Counted from the first letter of the stretch, positions 33,656 through 44,605 are shown. The stretch: DNA of 64,000 nt from Bedellia somnulentella (GCA_963576735.1 OY755170.1:14802567-14866566), one strand, 5' to 3'. The notes: generated by a model from the letters alone, not told the origin. Numbers and translations are program-made.

Positions 33656-35790
33656 CTTTTCTTCATCATCATCTCCTGGGAAATTAAAAATTTCAATCTC
33701 ATCTTCATCATCTTTGTATTCCTGCATCATTGTCTCCAAACCTTCTAAATATTCTGGATCAAATGCAGTTTCTTCCTCGGGATCGTCTTGCAATACAACA
33801 GCATTGAGACAATCTTGCCCATTGCATTGTCCACAATCTAAAGTGCACAAGATAAACCACAACCATTCTTAAAATTACAAAAAATTGTTCTTAGTGATTC
33901 ATCTGGAGCTGGTGGTAATTGGCTGCACTAAATGCAATACACTAAATAAGGAAATATTTGGGAAAAAATAATTAATACTATACTTTTGTTGTAACATTGC
34001 CTTTTCCAGTTTTTAAAAAAACATCTCTTCTTGATGTAAGTGAGTGCGTCCAATTAAAATAACAAGCAAATATCTTCTCCTATGATGATGGCAGTGTTCT
34101 CATGTGTGGATACTTCAATAGCAGTTTCAATGGTTTTCTCGTGGTTTTTCACATGCCATTACTGTCAAATAAAGATGTTTTATATGGACTCAATTCATAT
34201 TGAGGGTTCCTTTGAGATTACTTTCAAACTGTTTGGTTAAAGTAATACTTTGAAAGAATAACAATGGATCTACAGATACTTAACAAACATTAATTTTGAC
34301 CAATATATTAACAGCTGAAAGTGGCAAAACCTTATCTGCGTGTTTTAAAGTTATTTCATTAAACATCAAGTCAGTTATTTTCTTCATAGATTGTAATCCG
34401 ATTTCATGGGCCTTGTAACAATTAATCTGGTCATTTTCAACGATTCCAGAAGCTAAGGATATCAATTGTTTTATTTTTGGTAGTTTACCCACATCAATGT
34501 TATCTTTTTTTACTCTTGAATCTCTTGCATCATCATGTTCTTTTCTTATAAAATCTATTAAATAAATATATTGGTCCCTAAACTTATTTTATTTTATTAT
34601 CTTTATTATAGCATATTATTAATATTGGTACGATTTGTTTATTTATTTACTATTGATTTAAGGCTGGCTGCTCATTAATGATTGCTCACTGAAATCTAAT
34701 TTCTTTTTGTTGTTTTAAGTGTTGAGTTATTTTCTTCTTAACTCCCAGTAGCACAGTTACAACGAGTGGTATAGGTTAGGTAAACTAACTGATTATTTCG
34801 GACTTAGTATATAAGTTACAGGCGGTACCAGAAAACCAGCTCCCCAGCAGTGTTTGCCTTTTTGTTGCCATCTTTTCTTTTTAAATTGTAATATTTCTAT
34901 ATGTTGTCATTGTGTTTGGTAACAAATAAATATCTTTTATCATCAGCGTGTTGTTCAGCAGAATCTAATAAAATATTTAAATACTTTTAAATTTCTTCAG
35001 ATTATATTTGTTGCATACATAGCATACACCCATTTACATAAAACATCTCTTGAGTACTGCGACATCGAGATACTCCCCCTTCGTCTTCTTAGACTTCATA
35101 AGACTTTGTTCAATTATCATGTCTGTCCATGTACCAGAATAGAATTTTTCTGTTCGTCTCACAGTGAAAAATCCATCTTAAAATTTCTTAAAAGTTTGTT
35201 GGTCCATTGTCTTTTCCAATTTCATCATACCTTAAATATATAAATGAGTAGATTTTGCATACAAAAAGTGACTACAAGCGTGAAAACACGGCAACATTTT
35301 TCGTACTGCATCAAGATGTTCTTCAAAGAGTCCCAGTCTTTCAACGCCAAAAAAGTCTAGTGTTATCGATACCATATCAAAATATTGTACCAATAACTGT
35401 GCTGTATGACCTCGAGCTTTCAATTCCTTCAGTTTATCATGAAATTGATTAATAAATGAGTTTGGATTACCCATACAACCTTCTACATCTTCTTCATAAG
35501 CAACATCACGACAAGTTGTTTGTTCAATTAACTCATCCAACACAGAATCTTCCAACTTCATGTCTTCAAAATTTTTCGTTGATAATGCATGTCGTAATAG
35601 TGTATGACCTCTGATGCTTCTTGAATATGCGTGTCCATTTAACATTTTGTCGATAGAATTAGTAGCATATATTGTACCCAAAGCTTCCTTGATTCCACTT
35701 CCATTCATTACATATCCTATGCATCCATGAAATGACATGAGCATCTGAAATGCCTCTAGTTTAACAACTATTTTAGATATTTCTGAGTTA
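33656..35790 (-). pseudogene. CXC-motif repeat protein, decayed copy
   Basis: Minus-strand blocks run in order: 35744-35232 (FHGCIGYVMNGSGIKEALGT ... MLNGHAYSRSIRGHTLL ... CFHACSHFLYAKSTHLY), 35230-34990 in shifted frame (DGFFTVRRTEKFYSGTWTDM, IEQSLMKSKKTKGGVSRCRS), 34492-34280, and a C-terminal part at 33862-33656 (DCGQCNGQDCLNAV, then an Asp/Glu-rich tail). I know this as a high-copy 'uncharacterized protein' of arthropod and other invertebrate genomes ending in a tesmin/TSO1-like Cys-rich motif. Function is unknown. The N-terminus is cut off where hAT-type sequence begins near 35801. A different part of the same family is at 58135-58778. Confidence 0.65.
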
Positions 35791-35936
35791 GAATGGTGAC
35801 AGCGTACCCCTAACTAATTAATTGCTCCCCCCGTCCCCCCCAAAGAAAATAATAAAATTGACTATTGAAGAAAATAAGGTTTTTATTTTAAATAAAAGGT
35901 AACAAACATAGTGCCAAAAGAAATGTCTTTTTAATA

Positions 35937-36250
35937 TTAATGTGATGGATGTGCTTGTTTCTTGTCGCAAAAGAATTCAATTTTGGGTGTAATTTTAGTC
36001 AATTTTAACCTCAATTCTGACTCGGCATCAAGTCGATTTCTGTACTCAGTTTTTATCATGACCATGTGTGAAAATCCTCTCTCACATAAGTATGTTGTAG
36101 CAAAGGGTAAAAGAAAATGCGTGAGAGTTCGGAATAATCTGCCTGTCTAGCTGCCCAAAAATCTATCAAAGACATCGTTTTGAAATCAGCTTGAAGAGTT
36201 TCATCCGCGGACATTTCTATTAATGATAATGACTCCTGTTGCTTGATAGT
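35937..36250 (-). pseudogene. SCAND3-like hAT transposase, C-terminal dimerisation part
   Basis: With two frameshifts the minus strand reads ..DFWAARQADYSELSR, a 'LLPFATTYLCERGFS' block, MIKTEYRNRLDAESELRLKL and stop TAA at 35937-35939. This is the C-terminal dimerisation region of SCAND3/FAM200-type hAT transposases, with the conserved 'TYLCE.GFS....iKtkyRnrL' wording. Its upstream half was displaced by hAT-A; the codon order resumes at 41714. Confidence 0.7.
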
Positions 36251-36322
36251 TAGGGATGGAACGATACCATCCAGGTATCGATACTTTTACTCGATACAGT
36301 ATCGGCCATGAGGTATCGATAC

Positions 36323-37559
36323 CTATTTGGTATTGAATAAAAAGTATCGATACCTACTTGTATCGGATCGTTTTTTTCGCAGTCTTAAGAAGTATAAGTA
36401 AAATAAGAAGTAGTAAATAAGAACAGCAGTGTAAGTACATGGCATTCTCTTTATTAAGTATTTATTAAAAAATATTAAGAAAAAGTCAGCTTTTGACGTG
36501 CTCCCTAAAAACAATAACTTTTCCAGATGTTTTCCGGTTAATCGATTTCTGGAAGCCTTGGAAAACAAGCGCTCGCACGGCACAGAGGTACCAACTATAA
36601 GCAAATAAATTCTCGCCTGTCTATATAATGTTGGAAATACCGATTTTTTATCTTCCCATTCTTCCAATGGATTGCTTTTTAAGGCGCAGACAGGATTACT
36701 CAAATAAATTGATAGCTCATCCGCTTTGGAGTTAGCACGGCGTCGCTTTTGGCCAACTGCTAGCTGTTTGTGGTGAAGCCAAAAATCAAAATCTTCATTT
36801 GGGGTTTCGTCCTTGGACACACTAGTGGAAGTCGTGGTATCGTCCTTAATAATGTTTCTCAATTTTTGTATAATCCTGCCACACGCACTTGGATCTTGAA
36901 AATGAAGATTCTTAAAGCGCGGGTCTAAAATGGTTCCCAGAGCTGCGAATGTATTATATTCAATCTGACCAAACCTTTTTTTCAATTCTGCCAATAATTT
37001 AGTTTGCAATTGAACCATACATTCTATTTGTGACTCAAATGTATTAAGCTGTGACGTGAGGCAATTTATCATCGGTATGATTTTTGATAAAGTTACGTAA
37101 TTCTGACCTGAAGATTCTTTAGTAACAAACTCAAATGGTTTTAGCAACTGGATTGTCTGTTTTATAATTTCAATTTCATGTCCGGACACCATTTCAGGAC
37201 CATCGGTTTCTTTGAGTAAAAGTTGTGAAGCCATTCTCGACAAAGCTAAAAATCTTTCCAGCATATAATATTGTGAGTTCCATCGTGTCCTCACGTCCAA
37301 AATAAATTTTTTCGTGCATCCTTCAGAAACCCCGTTGTCAGTCTGGATTTTCCTTAGTTTATCTGAATTCACCACACTGTTTTTGATCCATTTAATAAAT
37401 TCCCTGACTTTTTTTATAACCCCGTAAACTGGGTTCAAAGAATCATTTAGTGAAGAATCGACAATCAAATTAATGGTGTGTGCAAAACATGGCAAATGTT
37501 TGCTATCACCAAGTGTTCTTTTCATTGCAGCAACCATATTAGCGCCATTGTCTGTTATA
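36323..37559 (-). pseudogene. hAT-A transposase, C-terminal two thirds
   Basis: An open frame of about 410 codons continues from the LINE junction with ITDNGANMVAAMKRTLGD, the hAT catalytic-domain block after the second Asp, then CFAHTINLIV (the conserved C..H.lnL motif) and DVRTRWNSQYYMLERFL, the 'rWnSt..Ml.r' motif. The C-terminus has SVPCERLFSKA, part of the dimerisation motif, then drifts into AT-rich coding that is probably not original. The first dozen residues of the longest ORF here come from the LINE tail, not from the transposase. Confidence 0.75.
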
Positions 37560-40500
37560 CATACATACATACATATTCTCACGCCGTTAGTTCCCATTGG
37601 GGTAGGCAGAGACTATCGATCGCCACTTTGTACGATCCTGGCAAACCTCTCTAGCTTCATTCACATCCATCAATCTTTTCATACATGCTCTTTTATTCTT
37701 CGTACTTCGGACACCTGCCTTTTTGAGCACATTTTCTATTTGATCTAAATGTGTCCTCCGAGGTCGTCCTCTACTAACATTACCTTCCACATTGGCTCTA
37801 TATATCTCTTTCACCACTTTACTGTCATCCATCCTCTCTATGTGCCCAAACCATCTCAACATTCCTTTTTCTATCTTTCTTACAATATCATCTTTTACAC
37901 CACACCTTTCACGAATCACATCATTCCTCACACGATCACATAACCTTACATTACAAACTTTTCTGAGGGATCTCATTTCTACTGCATTTACTCTGCTTTC
38001 ATGCTTCTTCTGCCACACCCAACATTCACTGCCATACATAAGCGTAGGAACGAGGACAGCATCATGCACAGCCATTCGGGCCTTTTCGGACACCGATTGA
38101 CTAGACATGAGACTATCCAGTGCTCCATTTACCGCATTACCCTTTTTTACTCTTCTTTCAATGTCTTCATCACACTTTCCATCCCTAGTAAACAAACTTC
38201 CCAGATATACGAACTCTTTCACTTGTTCCACTTTCTTACCATTGATCTCAATCACGCATTCAGTCATATTCTCCTCTCTCTCGAAAACCATGGTTTTGGT
38301 TTTATCCACATTTACTCTCATTCCTTTTCTTTCAAACGACGCACATGCGATATTCATCATCTCTTGCAACTCCTCAACCGACGATGCAAGTAACACTTGA
38401 TCATCAGCATATAAGAGGCATTTGATGACGAATCCACCCATTCTCAGTCCATAATCACTTTCACGCAACTCTATCAGACAGTCATCCATGAACAAGTTGA
38501 AGAGCCACGGAGAAGCTACACATCCCTGTCGGACACCCCTAGAGATACCGAACCAGTCTATGTTTTCCCCGTTTATTCTTACACATGCACTAGAATCCTC
38601 ATAGAGTGATACCAGTGCACGTATAAGTTGGCTCCCCAAGCCGAACTTGGATAACACCTCCCACAAATACTTCCTTACCACCCTATCATACGCCTTCTCT
38701 AAATCTATGAAGGAGCAATACACTTTTCGATTCTTGGCTAAGAACTTTTCAGTGATGCTCCTTAAAGAGAAGATTTGATCCATACATCCCATTCCCTTTC
38801 TAAATCCTGCTTGCACATCCCAAATTTTGTCATCTGTTTCATTCATCACTCTTTCAATCAATACCTTTGCATACAATTTACCGATAACACTGAGTAGGCT
38901 GATTCCGCGGTAGTTTTTAGCTTCCTGGTGTGACCCTTTTCCTTTGTATAAGGGCACAATTACTACCCTGCACCAATCTCGTGGTACTTTACCACTCGAC
39001 CAACACTTTTGAAAAAGGAAGTACAGCCAGGAAGCCACCAACCCTTTACCAGCCCTCAGCATTTCGATACTTATCCTATCATACCCTGCCGCTTTCCCTA
39101 CTTTCATACTTTTCAATGCTTTCATTACTTCTTCCATACTAATCTCACTGTCACTACTGTCACCCAATGCCTCATTCCAGTCAACATTGCTGCCAATTGG
39201 CGAAGAAATAGGTGAATCCTCTTTTTCAAAGAGTCCCTCAAAATAGTTCTTCCATACTCGTCTTATGCTACTTTCATCCGTCGCCAATTCACCCTGTTCA
39301 TCTCTCACTACATTCACTCTCGTGTTTTGGGAAACTCCCTTTTCTTTCCGGATATATTTCCAGAACAACTTTTGGTTATTCCGGAAATTATCAGAGAGTT
39401 TCCTCTCACACCATTCTATCAAATCACGCTTTTTCTTTTCTATTTTCTTCTTAACCTCATTCTTAACTCTCTTATATTCATCTTCACTATTCTTCACTAC
39501 ATCATCGGTTACTCTCGCATCCATTCGTTTACTAGCTTTAATCGCTAGTAAATCTAACCAAGCTTTCTTCTTATCTCCAACTGCCTCTTTCACATCTTTA
39601 TCCCACCAACTTGTTGGTGGTCTATTTGTTCTTTTACTCAATCCACATACTTCCGTCGCACATTCAACCATTGACGATTTGAGCACATCCCATACTTCTT
39701 CTATTTCCAATTCATCCTTCATCTCCACGCAACTTAGCCTGTCGTCCAATTTCTTCATATATACATCTCTAATATTTTCATCCTCTTCCAATTTCTCCAC
39801 TTTTATTCTCGCAAATTCAGTTGTTGACACTTTGGCCCTGTGACGCCAACGCTTGCACAGTCCCCTCAATCGTGATATCACGAGGAAGTGATCTGTGCCA
39901 ACGTTAATGCCCCTGTAGACTATGGTGTCAACAACCTTTGCTCTTAGCCTTTCATCCACTATCACAAAATCTATCATACTTCTCTCGCTTCCCCTCTGTC
40001 TAGTATACATATGGATATCTTTGTGTTCAAACAACGTGTTCGTAACACAAAGATTCCTCCCCAAACATACATCAATCACTTTCTCCCCATTCTCGTTCAC
40101 TCTTTTATCACCAAACTTTCCTAAAACTCTTTCACAACCGTTGCGTGACACCCCAACCCAACCATTAAAATCTCCTAACATAACAATTCTCTCATTCTGA
40201 TCACACCCATTCGCAACATCGTCTAACAAATTCCAAAACTCCTCCCTCTCGGATAGTGATTTGGACATGTCCGGAGCATACACACAAATTATGCGCATCC
40301 GGACCAGCCCCACTTTCACCTTTATCCATAGGAGCCTTGGACTCACACATGCATAATCTTTCATGCACTTAGCCATCCTTTCAGATATTAGAAGTCCCAC
40401 GCCTTGGCAAGCTCTGTCACTCTCGGCAACTCCCGACCAGATAGCTGTAAATGGGCCAAGTTGTGAAACCTCTTTTTCCTTGCGCTTCGTTTCATTTACA

Positions 40501-40964
40501 CACAGAAAATCTAGGTTTCTTTCTTCCATAATCAAACATACTTCATCTAATTTTTCATGCATCCCTCCACACACATTCATCGTACCAAAGCGGGTCTCTT
40601 CAGCCCACTTTTCGCCCCGCGAGGAACCACGGCGTGATAGGTGGCGAGCCATATCGCCGCCATCGTGTTTTATTTTTGATTGGAAACTCATTTGGACCCC
40701 ACGAAAAGCAAGGGAAATGAACTGTCCGCCTAGCCAGAGCCCCGCTTGACTAGGTAAGGTTATTTAGTACCCGGAGTGCACCAAGCTCCGGGACGGCGGC
40801 ACGCTAGAGACCAGGCTCACCCCTGGCCACGCATCCCTCGGCACGGCAGACCTTGGATTGGTGTAAGGGCGAAGATGGAAAAGCCCTGTTCCCTTAGTCG
40901 ACTCCTACGAAACACCCACGGGACGAGATGGGGTAGTGCTATTCTATGCCGACACTACACAGCA
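37560..40964 (-). mobile_element. Full-length RTE-type LINE with 13-bp TSD
   Basis: ATTGTCTGTTATA at 37547-37559 and 40965-40977 flanks a complete 3405-bp insertion on the minus strand. The 5' UTR is 273 nt (starts TGCTGTGTAGTGTCGGC), one ORF fills the body, and the 3' UTR is under 30 nt, ending in GGCGTGAG and (TATG)n. Complete length, matching duplications and an unbroken ORF point to a recent insertion. It landed inside the catalytic region of hAT-A. Truncated relatives are at 12502, 19513, 19955, 23211 and 26650. Confidence 0.9.
37587..40691 (-). CDS. RTE LINE endonuclease/reverse transcriptase, intact
   Basis: 1034 codons without a stop, from ATG at 40689-40691. An AP-type endonuclease spans about 35-275: FGTMNV, CVNETK (catalytic Glu near 67), MLGDFNGW (173-176 GDFN), SMIDFVIVD (240) and GTDHFLV (266-268). 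A Lys-rich linker follows. The RT spans about 520-830: FIDLEKAYDR with the first catalytic Asp (663), GVRQGC (719-724) and YADD (761-764). The C-terminus has MLRWFGHIERMDD, typical of RTE elements. The product nicks target DNA and primes reverse transcription of its own RNA. The final codons (YPNGN, stop) are also the hairpin shared with two SINE families. All key catalytic residues are present, so it may be competent. Confidence 0.9.
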   Translation of the reverse strand: MSFQSKIKHDGGDMARHLSRRGSSRGEKWAEETRFGTMNVCGGMHEKLDEVCLIMEERNLDFLCVNETKRKEKEVSQLGPFTAIWSGVAESDRACQGVGLLISERMAKCMKDYACVSPRLLWIKVKVGLVRMRIICVYAPDMSKSLSEREEFWNLLDDVANGCDQNERIVMLGDFNGWVGVSRNGCERVLGKFGDKRVNENGEKVIDVCLGRNLCVTNTLFEHKDIHMYTRQRGSERSMIDFVIVDERLRAKVVDTIVYRGINVGTDHFLVISRLRGLCKRWRHRAKVSTTEFARIKVEKLEEDENIRDVYMKKLDDRLSCVEMKDELEIEEVWDVLKSSMVECATEVCGLSKRTNRPPTSWWDKDVKEAVGDKKKAWLDLLAIKASKRMDARVTDDVVKNSEDEYKRVKNEVKKKIEKKKRDLIEWCERKLSDNFRNNQKLFWKYIRKEKGVSQNTRVNVVRDEQGELATDESSIRRVWKNYFEGLFEKEDSPISSPIGSNVDWNEALGDSSDSEISMEEVMKALKSMKVGKAAGYDRISIEMLRAGKGLVASWLYFLFQKCWSSGKVPRDWCRVVIVPLYKGKGSHQEAKNYRGISLLSVIGKLYAKVLIERVMNETDDKIWDVQAGFRKGMGCMDQIFSLRSITEKFLAKNRKVYCSFIDLEKAYDRVVRKYLWEVLSKFGLGSQLIRALVSLYEDSSACVRINGENIDWFGISRGVRQGCVASPWLFNLFMDDCLIELRESDYGLRMGGFVIKCLLYADDQVLLASSVEELQEMMNIACASFERKGMRVNVDKTKTMVFEREENMTECVIEINGKKVEQVKEFVYLGSLFTRDGKCDEDIERRVKKGNAVNGALDSLMSSQSVSEKARMAVHDAVLVPTLMYGSECWVWQKKHESRVNAVEMRSLRKVCNVRLCDRVRNDVIRERCGVKDDIVRKIEKGMLRWFGHIERMDDSKVVKEIYRANVEGNVSRGRPRRTHLDQIENVLKKAGVRSTKNKRACMKRLMDVNEAREVCQDRTKWRSIVSAYPNGN

Positions 40965-40977
40965 ATTGTCTGTTATA

Positions 40978-41351
40978 GCACAGGTTATTTTTGACAGTGG
41001 AATATTCCATTCATTGAGAATATCTAAAAACGTATTTGAAATGTACTCCGCGGTGTGATTCGATTTCAGTTCTCTTGTGGCAATATTAGCGCTGATAAAG
41101 GCTATTTTCTCTAGGAAATGTATAGTTACACCCAGAAAGCTCTTTTCGTTCATAGTTTCGGTCCATGTGTCGAGTGTCATACAAACCTCGGTTGCATTGG
41201 ATATTCTTTTAGTAAACTCCATCTTTACGACGTCGTATTTGTCTCGGAGCATATTCTCAAAATGCGTCGATGAAGGTACTTTATAGTACGGTGCCAATTC
41301 CTTCATCAATTTTAGAAACCCATCTCCTTCAAAGATATTGAAGGGCCGCAT
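40978..41351 (-). pseudogene. hAT-A transposase, middle part upstream of the LINE
   Basis: Reads MRPFNIFEGDGFLKLMKELA ... MLRDKYDVVKMEFTKRI ... MTLDTWTETMNEKSFLGVT, the region of ZBED-type hAT transposases that carries the first catalytic Asp (LDTWT), and LSKITCAITDN at the LINE junction. An AG acceptor-like site (GAAGAG) just before the first Met suggests an intron or a lost 5' exon. The BED finger expected further upstream was not found. Confidence 0.7.
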
Positions 41352-41713
41352 ATCTCTTCATATAAAATATAAAATGCACATATTTATATTGTTATATTTT
41401 ATACCTCCCTCTGAAACAAAAGAAAATCATTTTTTTTTCTTTTTTGGATATTCTTATTTAAGATAAGATAAAGCTTCTTTATTGCACCAACTGAGTAAAA
41501 CAACTCTTAAAAGTACATTAGAAATGAGTAGATACAAAGGTCGACTTATCACTAGAGATATTTCTTCCAGTCAACCTTTGGGTAAACATAGATTATTAAC
41601 AGATTTGGCGCAGTTTTTTAAACAAGTTAAAATGTAAAAGGATATATACAAATAAATAAAAGGAGTACATAATATACAATATAAAAGAACAAACATCAAT
41701 AATATATATATCA

Positions 41714-42451
41714 ATGATAGTCAAACTAGATATTATGCTCTCGTTCGTGACCGCAAACGGGTTACGAATCCAGCCATCTTGAGCATGATCAATATCCGGA
41801 AAATACCTTTTCAGTTCTTCGGAGAGCTGAGAAAGATGCAGAACAATTTCAGCCTTCATTTCGGAATTCACGGATAAGGCGTTCGTCGTGATAAATTCAT
41901 GCAAAAGAGGAAAACATCCAAAGATATTTAATCTCAAGCAGGTTTTCCAAAATTCTTTTTTTTTATAAGTGCGTTTATTTTGTCGTGCACAGTGAATACA
42001 CTGCATGTGGATCCTTGCATAGAAGCATTCGTTTCATTGAGACAAGAAAAAATGTCAGCTAAATAAGTTACTCTTTTAAGCCATGTTCCATCTTCAAATC
42101 GGAATTTAAGGTTGAAGTCACTGTCTTTTAAAAATATACAGATTTCGTGACGAAGTTTAACAAACCGAGCTAATATCCTGCCTTTTGGCAACCAGCGAAC
42201 TTCACAGTGTAACAGTAGTGAAACATGTTCACTACCCATGTTTCGGCATAATAATGCGAAAAGCAAAGCAACGCACAATGCACACTTTTGACTTCAAAAG
42301 CGAGATTTTTAATCCTGGATATTAGTCCAGATATCCTTCCTGTCATGACCTTTGCACCGTCAGTGGATATGCCAAAGCACTTTGTCCAATCAATGCCATG
42401 TTTTGCACGGGTGCGACGAAAACCAACTCGGTAAACCAAGTGTACGACAGA
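41714..42451 (-). pseudogene. SCAND3-like hAT transposase, middle part
   Basis: Three overlapping shifted frames together read GIDWTKCFGISTDGAKVMTG, SGLISRIKNLAFEVKSVHC, LLHCEVRWLPKGRILARFV and LHEFITTNALSVNSEMKAEI. This is the ZBED5/SCAND3-type core: 'gi.tDGA.am.G', '.vh..Lh.E.v.WLs.G.vL.R' and 'f..Df...YF.d......WI.nPF'. At least two frameshifts make it a pseudogene. Both ends abut 8-bp duplications of other hATs. Confidence 0.7.
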
Positions 42452-42459
42452 GTCTTTAA

Positions 42460-44597
42460 TAGTGATGAAAAAGACTCAGGTTTTTAAGTCCTGTAAAGAC
42501 GACTCGCCTCAATTTTACAGGACTCGACTCGAGAATAACGACTACAGGCTCGAGGTTTTATTTAGTAGATTTAATAAAAAACTAAACTACTCGAGTTCTT
42601 CTATAAAAGACTAGCGCCTCAGTCTTTTAAGCTGTTTAATATAACTCAACCTAATTAACCGTTTTAGCTGTCTTATATATTTTTTATTCATGCAATTTTG
42701 AGGGCTGAAATAAAATAAATATGTAACATTTAGGATGCATATAATATTGTTTTATTAATTAAATAAACTGTGTGGGCTCAATTTGCCCATTTACCTACAT
42801 TAACATTTTGTAAAATATTAAACCACGATGACAAACACATTGATGCCCTAATACTTTTATTTCCCAATCGATTGCGTTTTTTAGTAATAAGATTGCCAGA
42901 TTTGGAAAAGGCTTGTTCACTGGGAACACTTGATGCTGGAATACACAATATGTCATATGCCATTTGCGTCAGGTTAGGTAAGTGATATTTTTGATTTGAC
43001 CACCATAGCAAAACATCCGTGTCTTCTGTCTCAAGTGGCAATGAAAAATATTTTTGTATTTCCTCTTGCGCTGTAGTGTTTTTTTGTTTGTAAACTGAAG
43101 AAAATATATTCTTTCAACGATTTGATGATCCTCGACAATTTTCTGGTGTATTTTGATCCATTATACTTGTTGATGCCGTCTGTTCTAGTGTCCTATTTGC
43201 ATAGTTATTGTCAAAATAAATTATAAAACGCAATATATCCTCGTCTCCATTTTCAGAAAAATATGTATTTTTTAAGCGTGGGTCTAATAAGACTGCAAAT
43301 TTCGCAACATCAGTGTACAAGTGGGGTACAAATTCACACAATTTTTCGTTCATTTCAATAGCACAGTCTTTGAAAAGCTCGTCACTATCAAGTGCAGAAA
43401 TTTGTTCCTTTATTACGTTTACTACAGGAACCACGTAATATAAACTAGGGTATTTAGACTTCGAAAGCAGCAAAGTTGCATCGTAAAATGGTTGAAGAAA
43501 TTTTATATTTTTTTGTATTTCATCCCAGTTGCTTATCAGATATTCTTTGAATTCTCTTTTCTCCTTACACATATGATCCAAAACAGACTTCATAGTATAT
43601 GCACGCTCTAGCATCAAATATACTGTGTTGCACCTTATGGGCATTTCCTGGAGAAGACTTAACTGAGGAGCGTCCAACGATTCGCATGTATCGAAGTACA
43701 ATTGCTTCTTTTTAGACGAAAAATTTATTACTTTTACTAGCTTCGATACATCAGAAATAGGTTTATCAATCTTTTTTAAGCCCTTCTTCACAACTAAGTT
43801 TAGCACATGTGCGAGGCATCTTGTATGAACCACATTTTCGTAATTATTGTGAAAAAGTGTTAATAGTCGCAGTAATTTAACATTTGTTGCTTCGTTGTCA
43901 GTTGTAATTGACGTGATTTTATCTTGTATGCCGAAATTCTCTAATAGCTCTATTAGTTTATTCAAAATAGATTCGCTTTTATGTGGATAAGGAAGTAAGT
44001 CTCTCCAATATAATCGCAGTTAATTTAGACTCGAGCATGAAGTGTGCGGTGACAACTATATAAGGTTTATTGGTGACGGATTTCCAAAAGTCTAATGTCA
44101 ACGCAATTTTATTTGAAACGGTTCTTAAATACTCTATCAATTGATGCTGCTTCTCTTTAAAACATTCTTGTATATTCAGATTTAACTGAGTGCGGCTAAG
44201 CCCAGGGTAAGCTGGGTAAAGCCCTTGAATGAGTTTCTTGAAGTACCCAAACCAAACCCAACTCTAATCTACCCTCGACTCGTTGAAATATTAAAAGTTA
44301 GTTGAGGTTGAATCAGTGTTGCCAACCGGAAGAAACATAAAAACAACAGCTCACCAATAAAAAAAACAGGTGTATTAAGTCTGGCAAAAAGGTATTACTT
44401 TTTAACGCCTTTTCTTTAAGTCTTACAACTTCTAGTCCTTAGTTTTCAAGTTAAAAGACTCCGACTCAAATAAGTCCTTAGTTTTAGCCTCACGACTGCA
44501 GCTTAAAGGGTTTAAAGACTAGTCTAGTCGTGAGGCGCCAAAAATGAGTCGAGTTTCGTTTAAAACGCCTTAAAAGACTGAGTCTCTTTCATTACTA
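42460..44597 (-). mobile_element. hAT-B with TIRs and perfect 8-bp TSD
   Basis: Ends TAGTGATGAAAAAGACTCAG and (other strand) TAGTAATGAAAGAGACTCAG, flanked by GTCTTTAA at 42452-42459 and 44598-44605. AAGACT/AGTCTT words fill the subterminal zones (42470-42640 and 44400-44590). 2138 bp, with a broken transposase inside. Confidence 0.85.
42778..43965 (-). pseudogene. hAT-B transposase pseudogene
   Basis: 43965-43114 encodes ITSITTDNEATNVKLLRLL, CLAHVLNLVVKKGL, MPIRCNTVYLMLERAY and FAVLLDPRLKNTYF, the ordinary hAT catalytic-domain landmarks in order. After a stop/frameshift at about 43110 the dimerisation domain continues at 43041-42778: WWSNQKYHLPNLTQMAYDIL and IPASSVPSEQAFSKSGNLIT..RN.L. The 5' part with DNA-binding finger (43966-44250) is degraded. 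The terminal inverted repeats are intact, so the copy could still be moved in trans. Confidence 0.75.
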
Positions 44598-44605
44598 GTC
44601 TTTAA

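Larger units (their letters stand above)
36251..41713 (-). mobile_element. hAT-A (BED-finger type), containing an RTE LINE
   Basis: The left end TAGGGATGGAACGATACC with many GGTATCGATAC words is a classic hAT terminus. Flanks are TTGATAGT (36243-36250) and ATGATAGT (41714-41721), an 8-bp duplication with one change. The right terminus has been lost or replaced: 41440-41713 holds a fragment of another repeat (GATAAAGCTTCTTTATTGCA..). Transposase pieces lie at 36323-37559 and 40978-41351, split by the LINE at 37560-40964. Confidence 0.65.
35801..44605 (-). mobile_element. SCAND3/ZBED5-like hAT, split by two other hATs
   Basis: Three coding pieces of one minus-strand hAT can be ordered: a 5' side that must lie at or beyond 44606, a middle at 41714-42451 and the C-terminus at 35937-36250. 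The 3' end is probably near 35801 (CAGCGTACCCCTAACT..). Insertions of hAT-A (36251-41713) and hAT-B (42460-44597) separate them, each with its own 8-bp duplication. The outer right end of this element was not found, so 44605 is only the last supportable position. Confidence 0.55.

Noticed and set aside
39265..39843. Long plus-strand ORFs opposite the RTE LINE (38.0-40.7 kb)
   Set aside because: Antisense shadows of the intact minus-strand LINE ORF, Ser/Phe/Leu-rich as expected from its reverse complement.
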